DNA of 64,000 nucleotides from Tritonibacter horizontis (GCF_001518015.1 NZ_LPUY01000008.1:248001-312000), one strand, 5' to 3'; positions 36,486 to 46,129 are shown, counted from the first letter of the stretch. Notes: generated by a model from the sequence alone, not told the origin. Numbers and translations are program-made.

Positions 36486-37442
36486 ATGATACGCAGGAAT
36501 TTCCTGAAGAGTGCGGCGCTGGTTGCAGGGCTCGCAAGTGCGGGCGCAGTTGCCGCGCAAGATGAGAGCTACACCATCGGCGTCGCGATCCCTTCAGCGA
36601 CCCACGGATTCATGGGGGGTCTGAACTTTCATGCGCGGGAAGCGATTGAGCGTCTGGAAGCGACCTATCCGCAGCTGGAATTTGTCCTCGCGACATCCGG
36701 CGATGCGGGCAAGATGGTCAACGACGTAGAAGACATGGTTGCCACCCGCAATATCGACGCATTGGTTGTGCTGCCGTTCGAAAGCGAGCCCCTGACAGCG
36801 CCGGTTCAGGCGGTCAAGGAGCAGGGCATTTGGGTCACCGTCGTTGACCGGGGCTTGTCTGTTCCGGGGATCGAGGATCTTTATGTTGCCGGCGACAACC
36901 CGGGTTTTGGTCGTGAAGCCGGCGAATATTTCGTCGAGCAACTTGGCGAGGGCGACGACATTGTTGTTCTGCGCGGAATTCCGACCACGCTCGACAATGA
37001 GCGTGTCGAGGCGTTTGAAAAAGCAATCGAAGGCAGCGGCATCAACGTGCTGGACATGCAGCACGGAAACTGGAACCGGGATGATGCCTTCAACGTGATG
37101 CAAGACTTCTTGTCCAAGTACGACAAGATCGACGCGGTTTGGGCGTCGGATGACGATATGGCCATCGGTGTCCTCGAAGCGATTGCCCAGGCTGGTCGCG
37201 ACAAGGAAATGTGGGTCGTTGGCGGTGCCGGCATGAAGGAAATCATCAAACGCATCATGGATGGTGATCCTCAGCTGCCGATCAATGTGACCTATCCGCC
37301 CGCGCAGATTGCCACGGCGATCGAACTGACGGCCCTGGCCATGGTTTCTGATACCCCTGTGACCGGCCGGTTCATCATCGGCAGCCAGCGCGTTACGCCG
37401 GAAAATGCCAAGGATTTCTATTTCCCGGAAAGCCCGTTCTAA
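36486..37442 (+). CDS. Ribose-type ABC transporter substrate-binding protein
   Basis: 318-residue periplasmic protein of the ribose/galactose-binding family with a signal peptide (RRNFLKSAALVAG ... GAVAA). Typical stretches are YTIGVAIPSATHGFMGGL, VVDRGLSVPGIEDLYVAGDN and AVWASDDDMAIGVLEAI. GGGAGG lies 8 bases before ATG 36486; a nearer ATG at 36481 runs into a stop after one codon. No catabolic enzyme adjoins this operon, so the sugar or polyol cannot be inferred. Confidence 0.92.
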   Translation: MIRRNFLKSAALVAGLASAGAVAAQDESYTIGVAIPSATHGFMGGLNFHAREAIERLEATYPQLEFVLATSGDAGKMVNDVEDMVATRNIDALVVLPFESEPLTAPVQAVKEQGIWVTVVDRGLSVPGIEDLYVAGDNPGFGREAGEYFVEQLGEGDDIVVLRGIPTTLDNERVEAFEKAIEGSGINVLDMQHGNWNRDDAFNVMQDFLSKYDKIDAVWASDDDMAIGVLEAIAQAGRDKEMWVVGGAGMKEIIKRIMDGDPQLPINVTYPPAQIATAIELTALAMVSDTPVTGRFIIGSQRVTPENAKDFYFPESPF

Positions 37443-37466
37443 AGCATCCTGCCAGAAAAAATCGAG

Positions 37467-37497
37467 CGTGGTCCGCACCTGTTGCGGGCCACGTTTT
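37467..37497 (+). terminator. Rho-independent terminator after the ABC sugar operon
   Basis: An 11-bp stem CGTGGTCCGCA/TGCGGGCCACG (37467-37477 with 37483-37493, one G-U pair), followed by TTTTG. Confidence 0.9.
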
Positions 37498-37921
37498 GTT
37501 TTGTCTGCCCCGTGCTGAAGCGGGATCTTGGCCGAGGCCTGGCGGACACGTCCTGTGGTTGAGTATCAATCAGCGAGGTGCGCCAGCCCAAAGCGATGAA
37601 ATTTCAAGCATTCGCAGATATTGGTAGTACCTCCTGGTTGAGCAGCTGCGTTTCGGCCCTGTCGGAATTGCGGCAGGAACCCGCAAAATCGGCGCATTTT
37701 CGCCCGCTGTGGCAAGTTTTCGCCGCAGTCTCGCCACAATCTGCACCGCTAAAATTTTAGCTACAGCGTCATTCTCCTTAGTTTCAGACATTTAGAATGT
37801 AGTTGCAATTTTCCGCTTATAGTCCGGCGCGGCGGGAGATTTCGTTTTGCTGCCACGATAACTACGAGATTGCGCGGTAGAACCGCAAATGCGACCTCAG
37901 CCGAGCAAGGAGAACCTGAAC
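37498..37921. other. Intergenic region upstream of the RTX gene
   Basis: I see no credible gene in these 424 bases; the short open frames lack a ribosome binding site and family motifs. It holds a 14-bp perfect palindrome GCTAAAATTTTAGC at 37748-37761 in a locally AT-rich stretch, possibly a regulator site for the RTX gene, and the RTX ribosome binding site AAGGAG at 37908-37913. Confidence 0.6.
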
Positions 37922-40786
37922 ATGGCGGTGACTACGCCCAATCCGATCTACTCCAATGGAACCCAGCGTACTCTGACCGGTGCACAGGACGACCTACTTA
38001 ATATTCAACATTCTGATATTTATGCCCTGAGATCGGCAACAATCTCGCTCAGTTTTTCCATGGACCGTTTGCCGGGGGATGTTGCCCTGGTGTCCAAGGA
38101 CGCAAACGGAGAGACCGATGGTGATTTTACGCTGTGGGTCAAGGATGGCGCGCTTGTCGTGACCCAGTCGGGGGGCGGCGAAACGGAATACCTTCGGGTG
38201 CCTGAGGTGCTGTTGTCGCCGCAGCAATCTTATCACGTATCACTGTCATTCGGGGACGACGGGCTGATGATCTGGCTTGATGGTCGGTTGGTTGGCGCAG
38301 ACCCGGAATTCAAACAGGGTATCGAACTCAACACCAATGACATCGTTGTTGGCGGCACGCGGTCCTGGCGGTCGGACCAGGATGACGATGCGCATTCCCT
38401 GTTCCAGGGGACGATTGGCGATGTCATGATTTTTGATCGCCAGCTCGACAGTGCGGAACAACTGGCAGTCGCGACAGACTCCTCTGCCGGCATGATGATG
38501 TCGGCACAGATGGCTGCAGCCATGGCGTCCCTTGCACCGGTTTTTGGCCAATTGCACGGCGCCAGCGATACGTTTCTCGACATCCTCGCGGATTACGGCG
38601 TGAACCATCATGGCCATGTCGCGGGCGGTCTGAACATGGAAATGGGCACCGGGGGCGACAACCGGCTTCGGGGCTCCGGTGAGGCCGATGGCCTCAATGG
38701 CGGTGGCGGCGACGACAAGGTTCTGGGCCGGGGCGGTTCAGATGTCCTGCAAGGCGGCTATGGCAATGATGTCGTCGTCGGTGGCGGCGGCCGCGATGTG
38801 CTGGACGGCGGCCATGGCGAGGACACGTTGCGGGGCGGCGGCGGCGACGATTTGCTCATCAGCCGCGCAGATGGGCGCGAAGGGGCGATCTATTACGACC
38901 CGGATCGCGATGAAGGCGACCCGCTGAACGAGTTGACAGATGGCAAGCTTTACCCGGATCAACCTATTCCTGCGGACGACCTTCTGATCGGCGGCAAGGG
39001 CGCGGACATCTTTTATTTCCAGACCCTGATCAATGCCAAGGAACGCTTTATTGAAAAGCACACCCGCGCGGATGGCACGATCAACTGGCACGGGGTCGCC
39101 GGGGAAAATGACAATCTGCACGACCACTGGGTCGATGTTCTGGGTCACGATGTGGTCAAAGACTACAGCCGGGCAGAAGGCGACCGCCTGGTGATTGAAG
39201 GGCACACGACGCAGATCGCCTCGATCACCTATGGCGACGCCGATGGCAACGGTGTGATGGACCACTCGGTCATCGAACTCTACTCCGATCAGGGCAACAA
39301 CGGCGGCGCCCATAACGACGACCGGCTTGGCACAATCACCGTATATGGCGATCTGGTGCGGATGTCGGATATCGAACATACGGCCGGCCCGGCCTATGGC
39401 ATCGTGCGTACAATCGACGATCTGGACGAGGCGCTTGCGCCGCTTGACTATGGAGCCGAGGCGGGAACGATTTCCGCGCCTGGATCACGCCGTCTGAACT
39501 CTGACGGTTTCAGCTATCAAGGGGCGAGTGATCGCGTTTTTGGGTTGACCGGGCTCCAGCAGTTTTCTGCCGAGGACCGCGCGGCCTATGTGTTTGACCA
39601 CACCGACAACTTGGCGTTGTCCGCAGGCACCATCGCATTCCGGTTCACCGTCGATAGCCTGTCCGGATACCAGGGGCTGATTTCCAAAGACGCTTCTGAC
39701 AATGGCGACGGGGGCCACCTGTCTGTTGACCTCGACATGACCGGCAAGCTTGTTGTGCGGTTCCAGGACGCGACCGACAGCTACTACCTTGTGACGCGCA
39801 ATGCCGTTTCGGTCGGCGAGGACTATGACTTCAGCCTCAGCTTTGGCGAAAATGGGGTCGAAGTGTACCTGAACGGCGCCCGGGTCGCCTACGATACGGA
39901 AATCGCCTTTGATCTGACACAGAACACCGAAGCCCTCATCGTTGGTGCTGCGGGCAAAAACAATATGCCGGGTGAGGTGGACAACATCCACAGCTATTTT
40001 GATGGCACGATCAGTGATCTGCAGATCTTTGATGAGGCGTTGACGGCGCAGGATCTGTTTGGCGACGATCCGCGACAGGACTACGCCTACTTTAACCGGA
40101 ATATCGATGCCTTCAACTTCACCCGCGGCGATGGCGGCAGCGTTGTTGTGAAAAAAGGCGGGAACGGGACAGAGTTGTGGGCCGAGACCGCATTTGCGTC
40201 TTTTGACAACCTCACGGTCCGGGTTGCCGATATCCAGCTGGGCTCGCGCAGCGACGATACGCTCAACGGGGGCGACGGGGCGGATGTCTTGGTCGGCAAA
40301 GGTGGCATGGATCGGCTGCAGGGCATGGGCAACGATGACCTGCTCAAAGGGGGGACAGGCGATGACTCCCTTTATGGCGGCGCTGGTCAGGACACCCTTC
40401 TGGGCGAAGACGATGATGACAGGTTGTTCGGCTCCGATGGGCGCGACGTTCTGTATGGTGGCGACGGTTATGACACCTTGATCGGTGGCGATGGCAACGA
40501 CCGGTTGTACGGCGGCATCGGCGATGACGACATCTTTGGCGGCGGCGGAGATGACGGCGGCAGCGCGCCACGGGATCGGGCATATTTTGACGGTGATCTT
40601 GCCGATTTCAGCTTCCAGACAATGATCTATTTTGACCAGTACCGAGACGAGGATGTCACCCGTTTGATCGTTACGGATGCGGCAGACGGTGGTGCGGATG
40701 GCGTCTATGAAGGTCGCGACCGGTTGGTCGATATAGATTTGCTGGTTTTTGCGGACCAGACCGTAGCGTTCGACGATCTGATCTGA
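37922..40786 (+). CDS. Large RTX calcium-binding protein with two LamG-like domains
   Basis: 954-residue acidic protein with no signal peptide, expected to leave through a type I secretion system via its C-terminal signal. Order of parts: LamG/concanavalin-like domain at about 35-185, RTX block 1 at 242-320 (repeats such as GGYGNDVVVGGGGRDVL), a linker with DGTINWHGVAGENDNLHDHW, a second LamG-like domain at about 547-713, RTX block 2 at about 773-880 and a short non-repeat end. RTX nonapeptides fold on calcium outside the cell. AAGGAG precedes ATG 37922. No ABC or membrane-fusion export genes adjoin it. A role in adhesion or glycan binding is inferred from the LamG domains. Confidence 0.88.
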   Translation: MAVTTPNPIYSNGTQRTLTGAQDDLLNIQHSDIYALRSATISLSFSMDRLPGDVALVSKDANGETDGDFTLWVKDGALVVTQSGGGETEYLRVPEVLLSPQQSYHVSLSFGDDGLMIWLDGRLVGADPEFKQGIELNTNDIVVGGTRSWRSDQDDDAHSLFQGTIGDVMIFDRQLDSAEQLAVATDSSAGMMMSAQMAAAMASLAPVFGQLHGASDTFLDILADYGVNHHGHVAGGLNMEMGTGGDNRLRGSGEADGLNGGGGDDKVLGRGGSDVLQGGYGNDVVVGGGGRDVLDGGHGEDTLRGGGGDDLLISRADGREGAIYYDPDRDEGDPLNELTDGKLYPDQPIPADDLLIGGKGADIFYFQTLINAKERFIEKHTRADGTINWHGVAGENDNLHDHWVDVLGHDVVKDYSRAEGDRLVIEGHTTQIASITYGDADGNGVMDHSVIELYSDQGNNGGAHNDDRLGTITVYGDLVRMSDIEHTAGPAYGIVRTIDDLDEALAPLDYGAEAGTISAPGSRRLNSDGFSYQGASDRVFGLTGLQQFSAEDRAAYVFDHTDNLALSAGTIAFRFTVDSLSGYQGLISKDASDNGDGGHLSVDLDMTGKLVVRFQDATDSYYLVTRNAVSVGEDYDFSLSFGENGVEVYLNGARVAYDTEIAFDLTQNTEALIVGAAGKNNMPGEVDNIHSYFDGTISDLQIFDEALTAQDLFGDDPRQDYAYFNRNIDAFNFTRGDGGSVVVKKGGNGTELWAETAFASFDNLTVRVADIQLGSRSDDTLNGGDGADVLVGKGGMDRLQGMGNDDLLKGGTGDDSLYGGAGQDTLLGEDDDDRLFGSDGRDVLYGGDGYDTLIGGDGNDRLYGGIGDDDIFGGGGDDGGSAPRDRAYFDGDLADFSFQTMIYFDQYRDEDVTRLIVTDAADGGADGVYEGRDRLVDIDLLVFADQTVAFDDLI

Positions 40787-40800
40787 GCGAAACGCGCAGG

Positions 40801-40824
40801 TCCCGGCGGGGTGTCTCGCCGGGA
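40801..40824 (+). terminator. Hairpin after the RTX gene
   Basis: An 8-bp perfect stem TCCCGGCG/CGCCGGGA (40801-40808 with 40817-40824) 15 bases after the stop; no T-run. A plausible terminator of moderate quality. Confidence 0.55.
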
Positions 40825-40936
40825 TGCAGCACGCCCCCCCCCGCAGAGCCGGGGCAACACACTGAACTGACGGAGGGCGCGTCGGTCACCCGTGCGGTTG
40901 CGCACGCGGCCCTCGTTGCCAGATCGGGAGCACGGG

Positions 40937-42451
40937 TTATTCGCCCCTTGGAAACCTGGCGTTTTCTTCGACGACGTTGAGGTCCATGTGATTTCGCATG
41001 TAGCGTTCGGAGGCCTTTTGCAGGGGTTGGTAGTCCCAGGGGAAATATCCCCCCTGGCGCAGCGCCTCGTAGACGACCCACCTCCGGGCCTGGCTGGCGC
41101 GGACATCGGCGTCAAACCGGTCCAGATCCCAACGCGCTGCGGCGATCTCCTTCAGGGCCGCTTCTGCCTCGGCATGGTTGGCAGAGCCTGCGAGGTTGGT
41201 CAGCTCATGTGGGTCGGCCTCCAGGTCAAAGAGCTGATCCGGGTCCAATGCGCACAAGTTCAGTTTGTAGCGTCCCTGCCGGAGCGACACCATCGGCGCA
41301 TAAGAGGCTTCGGCGGCGTATTCCATCGCAACCGGCGTTGTCCGCACGCCACCCTGTCCAAGCGGTACGACACTCTCTCCTGCGGTCCAGGGCATCACCT
41401 CGTCCATGCTGACGCCCGCCAGATCGCAGAGCGTCGGACAGACATCCAGGTTGGACACCGGGTCGCTCACCAGACCGGGCGTCATCGAGGGCGCGGCGAT
41501 CATCATCGGCACGCGGGACGACCCCTCGTAAAAGCTCATCTTGAACCACAACCCCCGCTCGCCCAGCATATCGCCATGGTCAGCGACAAAGAGCACGATG
41601 GTGTCTTTCTCCTGACGGGTCGCGCGCAGGGCCTCCATCACGTCGCCGATCTTGTCGTCCAGATAGGAGATGTTGGAGAAATAGGCCCGCCGAGACCGCC
41701 GGATATCGTCGTCGGAAATATCAAAGTTGCGCCAGTCGTTGGCATCAAAGATCCGCTTGGAATGGGCGTCCTGATTGTCATAGCCCAGATCGCCGACGTC
41801 AGGCATCAGGTGCTCGCAATCTTCATAGAGATCCCAGTACTTCTTGCGGGTCACATAGGGATCATGCGGGTGGGTGAAGCTGACAGTCAGGCACCAGGGG
41901 CGGGCATCCTTGCCGCGCGCCAGATCGTAGATCTTCTGGGTCGCGTGAAAGGCGACCTCGTCGTCGAACTCCATCTGGTTGGAGATTTCGGCAATACCAG
42001 AACCGGTAACCGAGCCCATGTTGTGATACCACCAGTCGATCCGCTCGCCCGGCTTGCGATAATCCGGCGTCCAGCCAAAGTCTGGCGGGTAGATATCTGT
42101 GGTCAGTCGTTCCTCGAACCCATGCAGCTGGTCCGGCCCGACGAAGTGCATTTTGCCCGACAGACAGGTGTAATAGCCCGCCCGCCGCAGGTGGTGCGCA
42201 TAGGTGGGAATGGAGGACGCGAATTCAGCAGCGTTGTCGTAAACGCCGGTGGCAGAGGGCAGCTGACCGGACATGAAACTGGCCCGCCCCGGCGCGCAGA
42301 GCGGGCTGGCGGTGTAGCAATTCCTGAACCGCGTCGAGCGCTCCGCCAGCGCCTTGATATTGGGCGCATGCAGCCACTCCGCAGGGCCGTCCGGGAACAA
42401 GGTTCCGTTCAACTGGTCAACCATGATGATCAATATGTTCGGCGTTGGCAT
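40937..42451 (-). CDS. betC: Choline-sulfatase-like sulfatase
   Basis: 504-residue type I sulfatase. The active-site cysteine that becomes formylglycine lies in the CxPxR motif as SPLCAPGRASFMSG near residue 53. Metal-binding NILIIMVDQLNG is at the N terminus. The segments VYDNAAEFASSIPTYAHHLR and GKMHFVGPDQLHGFE match the choline-sulfatase (BetC) group, which frees choline from choline-O-sulfate for glycine betaine synthesis. The betA, betB and betI genes are not in the window. A BetI-like palindrome lies 145 bases upstream. Confidence 0.85.
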   Translation of the reverse strand: MPTPNILIIMVDQLNGTLFPDGPAEWLHAPNIKALAERSTRFRNCYTASPLCAPGRASFMSGQLPSATGVYDNAAEFASSIPTYAHHLRRAGYYTCLSGKMHFVGPDQLHGFEERLTTDIYPPDFGWTPDYRKPGERIDWWYHNMGSVTGSGIAEISNQMEFDDEVAFHATQKIYDLARGKDARPWCLTVSFTHPHDPYVTRKKYWDLYEDCEHLMPDVGDLGYDNQDAHSKRIFDANDWRNFDISDDDIRRSRRAYFSNISYLDDKIGDVMEALRATRQEKDTIVLFVADHGDMLGERGLWFKMSFYEGSSRVPMMIAAPSMTPGLVSDPVSNLDVCPTLCDLAGVSMDEVMPWTAGESVVPLGQGGVRTTPVAMEYAAEASYAPMVSLRQGRYKLNLCALDPDQLFDLEADPHELTNLAGSANHAEAEAALKEIAAARWDLDRFDADVRASQARRWVVYEALRQGGYFPWDYQPLQKASERYMRNHMDLNVVEENARFPRGE

Positions 42452-42595
42452 GCGAGACCTTCCAGATTTTTCGGTCGTTCCGAGACGTCAGGGAAACGAG
42501 GTATTTGGTTCGCCGGGCGTCTCGCGCTGGAAATTGTCAGCTATCGGCGTCGAGAGGCAAGCTGAACGTGGTCGTTGAAACGTACATCTAGTGTT

Positions 42596-42615
42596 TATTG
42601 ATTGATCAGTCAATA
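42596..42615. promoter_or_regulatory. TetR/BetI-like palindrome upstream of betC
   Basis: TATTGATTGATCAGTCAATA is a 20-bp palindrome with one mismatched pair. Its TATTGA...TCAATA arms resemble sites described for the choline-responsive repressor BetI. It lies 145 bases before the sulfatase start and 212 before the GGDEF-EAL gene. Confidence 0.55.
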
Positions 42616-42703
42616 ATAATTCAACACCGCGCCCACCGTTCCAGCGCAAGCCTTCAGGTCAATTTCCTGACGTCTAAGCGGTCATAAAAAATACGAAAGT
42701 GCA

Positions 42704-42751
42704 GACTGCGAAAAGGAAAGAAATCAATAAAATAGCTGAACTTTCGCAGTC
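42704..42751. repeat. 10-bp inverted repeat before the GGDEF-EAL gene
   Basis: GACTGCGAAA (42704-42713) and TTTCGCAGTC (42742-42751) are exact reverse complements, 28 bases apart. The 376-base gap 42452-42827 otherwise holds only the BetI-like site and AT-rich promoter-like sequence, with no gene. Confidence 0.6.
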
Positions 42752-42827
42752 AGGATCAAGCTATGATTGACAGACCCTCCCGGCTTGTTAAGCTTTGTTA
42801 ACCTTAGCTTGGCGGGGGGAGGAGATC

Positions 42828-44843
42828 ATGCGGCGCTTCTGGAAGCGGAGATCACGAGAAATTGCCGATTTCTCACTTCGATCTTTCGCTGTCAGTTTGC
42901 CGGTTGGTCTCTCGGCTCAGGCTGGACACGCGCAATTTTCAAACAGGCTGGACACGCAGACGGAGCAGTTCGATGACGCTGTGCCGCATCCGCCTTCCTT
43001 TGCCTCTCAGTCTTCGTTTGACGAGGCGTTTCTGTCGCCGCTGCCTGCTGCTGTGAACCTTCTGTATGTCTTTTGTGCGGGAGTGTTTCTGTTCTTTCTG
43101 ATCGCCGAGGTTTTAAAGCGCATCCGCCGCGTCCGGATGAAACCCGCTGCCATATCCGAAGGGGCTGGCCTGTCGCCGGAGGATCTCAAAAGCGTTGCGC
43201 TTCTGGATGCCGAGGCGCGGGTGATCGACGCCAATCCACGGTTCCAGAAGGATGTTGATCTGAACCTGTCGCAAATCCTTGGGCGACCCATTTGGGCGTT
43301 GCACAAAATGGGGTTTGGAAAGGCGTTCTGGGAAGGGGTCCTGGTCGAGGCGAAATCCTCTGGATCCTGGTCGGGAGAGACCCGCACGCTTGACCCCAGT
43401 GGCGCGGCAGAAGCGCATGTGATCCTGGTCACCGCGCGCAAAGACGCAGACCAGACTGCGACTTACGAATTTCATTCTCAACGCCAGAAAAAGCCGGAAG
43501 CCGGGGCCGAGTTTAACCGCAAGCCGAGCCTGCATGCCAGCAGTCAGGCCGTGTTGCCAAATCGGCAGGCGATGAACGCCGAAATCGACAGTGCCATCGC
43601 GCGCGCGCAATCCACCAATAGATCTCTGGCGCTTATGGTCATTGATCTGGACCGGTTTCGGGACATAAACGCGATTTTTGGCGATGAGGTCGGCGATCAG
43701 GTGCTCGCGCGTCTGGCCCGCAGCCTGCGTTCGATCGCCCGGCCGAACCTCAAGGTCGGGCGCATCGGTGATGATGAATTCATCCTGCTGGTCGAACATG
43801 TGTCCGATCCCAGCCTGCTCAGCCAATTGGCCGAGGAGGTCGCCACCGCGCTGAGCGAGGATGTGGCTGTCGATGGATTGGCCTGTCGGCTGAGCGCCAG
43901 TATTGGAATTGCTCAGTTTCCCAAGGATGGCATTTGCCGTCGCAGTCTGATGCAGGCCGCCGAGGCGTCGCTTTGTCATGCCAAGACAGCGGGTCGTGGG
44001 CAGGTTTCCTTTTATGCGGAGGCAATGGAGCAGCGCAGCGAGAAAAGCGCGCAGTTGGTCAATGACCTGCAACGCGGGATCGCGGCGGGTGAGCTGACCA
44101 TGTACTACCAGCCGCAGGTTGACCTGCGCACCGGCCAATGTGTCGGTGCCGAAGCCCTGCTGCGTTGGCAGCACCCGACCAAGGGGCTGTTGCTGCCGGG
44201 GGGATTTGTGCCGCTGGCGATGGACGTCGGGCTTGCCGCCGCAATTGATCAATTCGTGATGAAAGAGGTCTGCGCCCAGATCGGCCGTTGGACAGACCGG
44301 GGCTACACCCCGATGAAGATTTCGGTGAACATGTCGGCGATCTCGCTGCTGAGCCCGGACTTTGCGACCGATCTGAAAACGGCAACGGCGCGTCACGGTG
44401 TCGATCCGCACAGCCTCGAAATCGAAATTTTGGAAAGCACAATTTTCCCGAGGATGAACGCGTCGTTTGAGCTGATCCGCGAATTGCATGAGATCGGCAT
44501 CAGTCTGGCAATCGACGACTTTGGCACCGGATATTCTTCTTTGTCATTGTTGAAGGATCTGCCGATTGGTCGGCTTAAACTGGACCGCCGGTTCATCACG
44601 AACCTGCCCCACAATGTCAAAGATGACCGCATCGTTGCCGCGGTTGTCGCGATGGGCCGCAGCCTTGGCATTGATGTCATTGCCGAAGGTGTCGAGACCC
44701 GGACCCAGGAAAGCCGATTGATCGCCTTGGGCTGTACCGAAGCGCAGGGGTTTCTCTACAGCCGACCGATTTCGGCCGATGATCTGTCGATCCATTGGAT
44801 GAAAGGCTCCGTTCCAAACGCCTGTGTCGGGGCCACGACCTGA
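42828..44843 (+). CDS. Membrane GGDEF-EAL protein, probable cyclic-di-GMP phosphodiesterase
   Basis: 671 residues. A hydrophobic N-terminal segment is followed by a transmembrane helix at about 75-97 (LLYVFCAGVFLFFLIAEVL), then a PAS-like region at about 115-210, a GGDEF domain at about 240-400 and an EAL domain at about 415-660. The GGDEF site reads GRIGDDEF, so the first glycine pair is altered and diguanylate cyclase activity is doubtful. The EAL site is intact (GAEALLRW, plus IDDFGTGYSSL), so phosphodiesterase activity is likely. ATG 42828 has GGAGG upstream. Confidence 0.9.
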   Translation: MRRFWKRRSREIADFSLRSFAVSLPVGLSAQAGHAQFSNRLDTQTEQFDDAVPHPPSFASQSSFDEAFLSPLPAAVNLLYVFCAGVFLFFLIAEVLKRIRRVRMKPAAISEGAGLSPEDLKSVALLDAEARVIDANPRFQKDVDLNLSQILGRPIWALHKMGFGKAFWEGVLVEAKSSGSWSGETRTLDPSGAAEAHVILVTARKDADQTATYEFHSQRQKKPEAGAEFNRKPSLHASSQAVLPNRQAMNAEIDSAIARAQSTNRSLALMVIDLDRFRDINAIFGDEVGDQVLARLARSLRSIARPNLKVGRIGDDEFILLVEHVSDPSLLSQLAEEVATALSEDVAVDGLACRLSASIGIAQFPKDGICRRSLMQAAEASLCHAKTAGRGQVSFYAEAMEQRSEKSAQLVNDLQRGIAAGELTMYYQPQVDLRTGQCVGAEALLRWQHPTKGLLLPGGFVPLAMDVGLAAAIDQFVMKEVCAQIGRWTDRGYTPMKISVNMSAISLLSPDFATDLKTATARHGVDPHSLEIEILESTIFPRMNASFELIRELHEIGISLAIDDFGTGYSSLSLLKDLPIGRLKLDRRFITNLPHNVKDDRIVAAVVAMGRSLGIDVIAEGVETRTQESRLIALGCTEAQGFLYSRPISADDLSIHWMKGSVPNACVGATT

Positions 44844-45068
44844 CCCGTGCCGGATCAATGACTTCCACGATTGCGCGCGTCACAAAATTGCATCCTGTCT
44901 TCCGTTGATAGTTACAAAAGCGTCTAATAGCCCTGAGCACGGGAGCCTTGCCAAACCTGCGTTTGTCCGGATGGGGTCTGCCCCAAAATCGGGCAAGACA
45001 TTCCAGTGACATAGGATATGGTTGGCGCGGAGGAGCTGCAAAGGTTCCCGGTCAAAGGGAGGAAATGC

Positions 45069-46115
45069 ATGACCAGTCGCAGAACAATTCTTGGTGCCGC
45101 AGCGGCGCTGGCGGTGTCAACCATGGGCGTGCTGCCCGTCGCGGCGCAGGAGGTGACACTGAAGATGCACCAGTTCCTGCCCGCCCAGGCGAATGTGCCC
45201 AAGCTGATCCTTGATGTCTGGGCTGACAAGGTCGAAGACGCATCGGGTGATCGCATTCAGATCGACCGTTACCCGTCGATGCAATTGGGGGGCAAGCCGC
45301 CAGAACTCATCGATCAGGTTCAGGACGGGGTTGCGGATATCGTCTGGACCGTTGTCGGCTACACACCCGGACGGTTTCCTTCGACCGAAGTTTTCGAACT
45401 TCCCTTCCTGATGACCAACGCCCGGGCGCATAGCCATGCCTACTGGGACATGATGGAAGCGCATTGGCTGGATACGGAATTCAAGGATTTCAAAATCCTG
45501 GCAGGCTGGGTGCATGGTCCGGGCATGTTCCATACCTCGGACCCGGTGGAGACGCCCGAGGATCTTGAGGGGATGAAAATTCGCGGCGGCTCCCGGTCGG
45601 TCAACGCGCTGCTGACAGAGCTGGGGGCCACGCCCGTCGGCATGCCGGTTCCAGCCATCCCGGAGGCGATGTCCAAGGGTGTGATCGACGGCACCACCAT
45701 TCCATGGGAGGTCACCACCTCGCTCAAGGTGCCAGAACTCGTCGAGAACCACACCGAATTCGAGGGGCGCGCCCTTTACACGCTCACGTTTGTGCTGGCG
45801 ATGAACAAGGACAAGTATGACAGCCTGCCTGACGATCTCAAGCAGGTGATCGACGACAATTCCGGTTTGGAGATGTCTGTCTTTGCCGGTGGCACGATGG
45901 CGGATGCGGACCTGCCCGCGCGTGAAAATGCGCTGGATCTGGGCAACAATGTAATCAGCCTCAGCGAAGAGCAAACAGCCGTTTGGCGCGAACGCGCGCA
46001 GCCAATCTATGACCAGTGGCTGGCCGATATGACTGAACGCGGCATCGATGGGCAGGCGCTTCTGGACGAAGCCAACATGCTGATCGAAAAATACACACCG
46101 CAGTATCAGAACTGA
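45069..46115 (+). CDS. TRAP transporter periplasmic binding protein (second system)
   Basis: 348-residue DctP-family protein with a signal peptide (TSRRTILGAAAALAVS ... VAAQE). It keeps the carboxylate-gripping arginine in LEGMKIRGGSR. The start is the ATG at 45069, after GGGAGGAAA. It is followed by a 12-bp hairpin and then the Q and M genes, in the common P-Q-M order. No catabolic enzyme is encoded nearby, so the substrate is unknown, though a carboxylate is likely. Confidence 0.92.
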   Translation: MTSRRTILGAAAALAVSTMGVLPVAAQEVTLKMHQFLPAQANVPKLILDVWADKVEDASGDRIQIDRYPSMQLGGKPPELIDQVQDGVADIVWTVVGYTPGRFPSTEVFELPFLMTNARAHSHAYWDMMEAHWLDTEFKDFKILAGWVHGPGMFHTSDPVETPEDLEGMKIRGGSRSVNALLTELGATPVGMPVPAIPEAMSKGVIDGTTIPWEVTTSLKVPELVENHTEFEGRALYTLTFVLAMNKDKYDSLPDDLKQVIDDNSGLEMSVFAGGTMADADLPARENALDLGNNVISLSEEQTAVWRERAQPIYDQWLADMTERGIDGQALLDEANMLIEKYTPQYQN

Positions 46116-46129
46116 TCGACACCTCCATT

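Noticed and set aside
37803-37823. Promoter TTGCAA...TATAGT before the RTX gene
   Set aside because: The spacing of 9 bases is too short for a sigma-70 promoter.
38650-40560. Possible tandem DNA repeat or CRISPR-like array
   Set aside because: The periodicity is at protein level (RTX nonapeptides); the DNA repeats are imperfect, with no constant repeat-spacer pattern.
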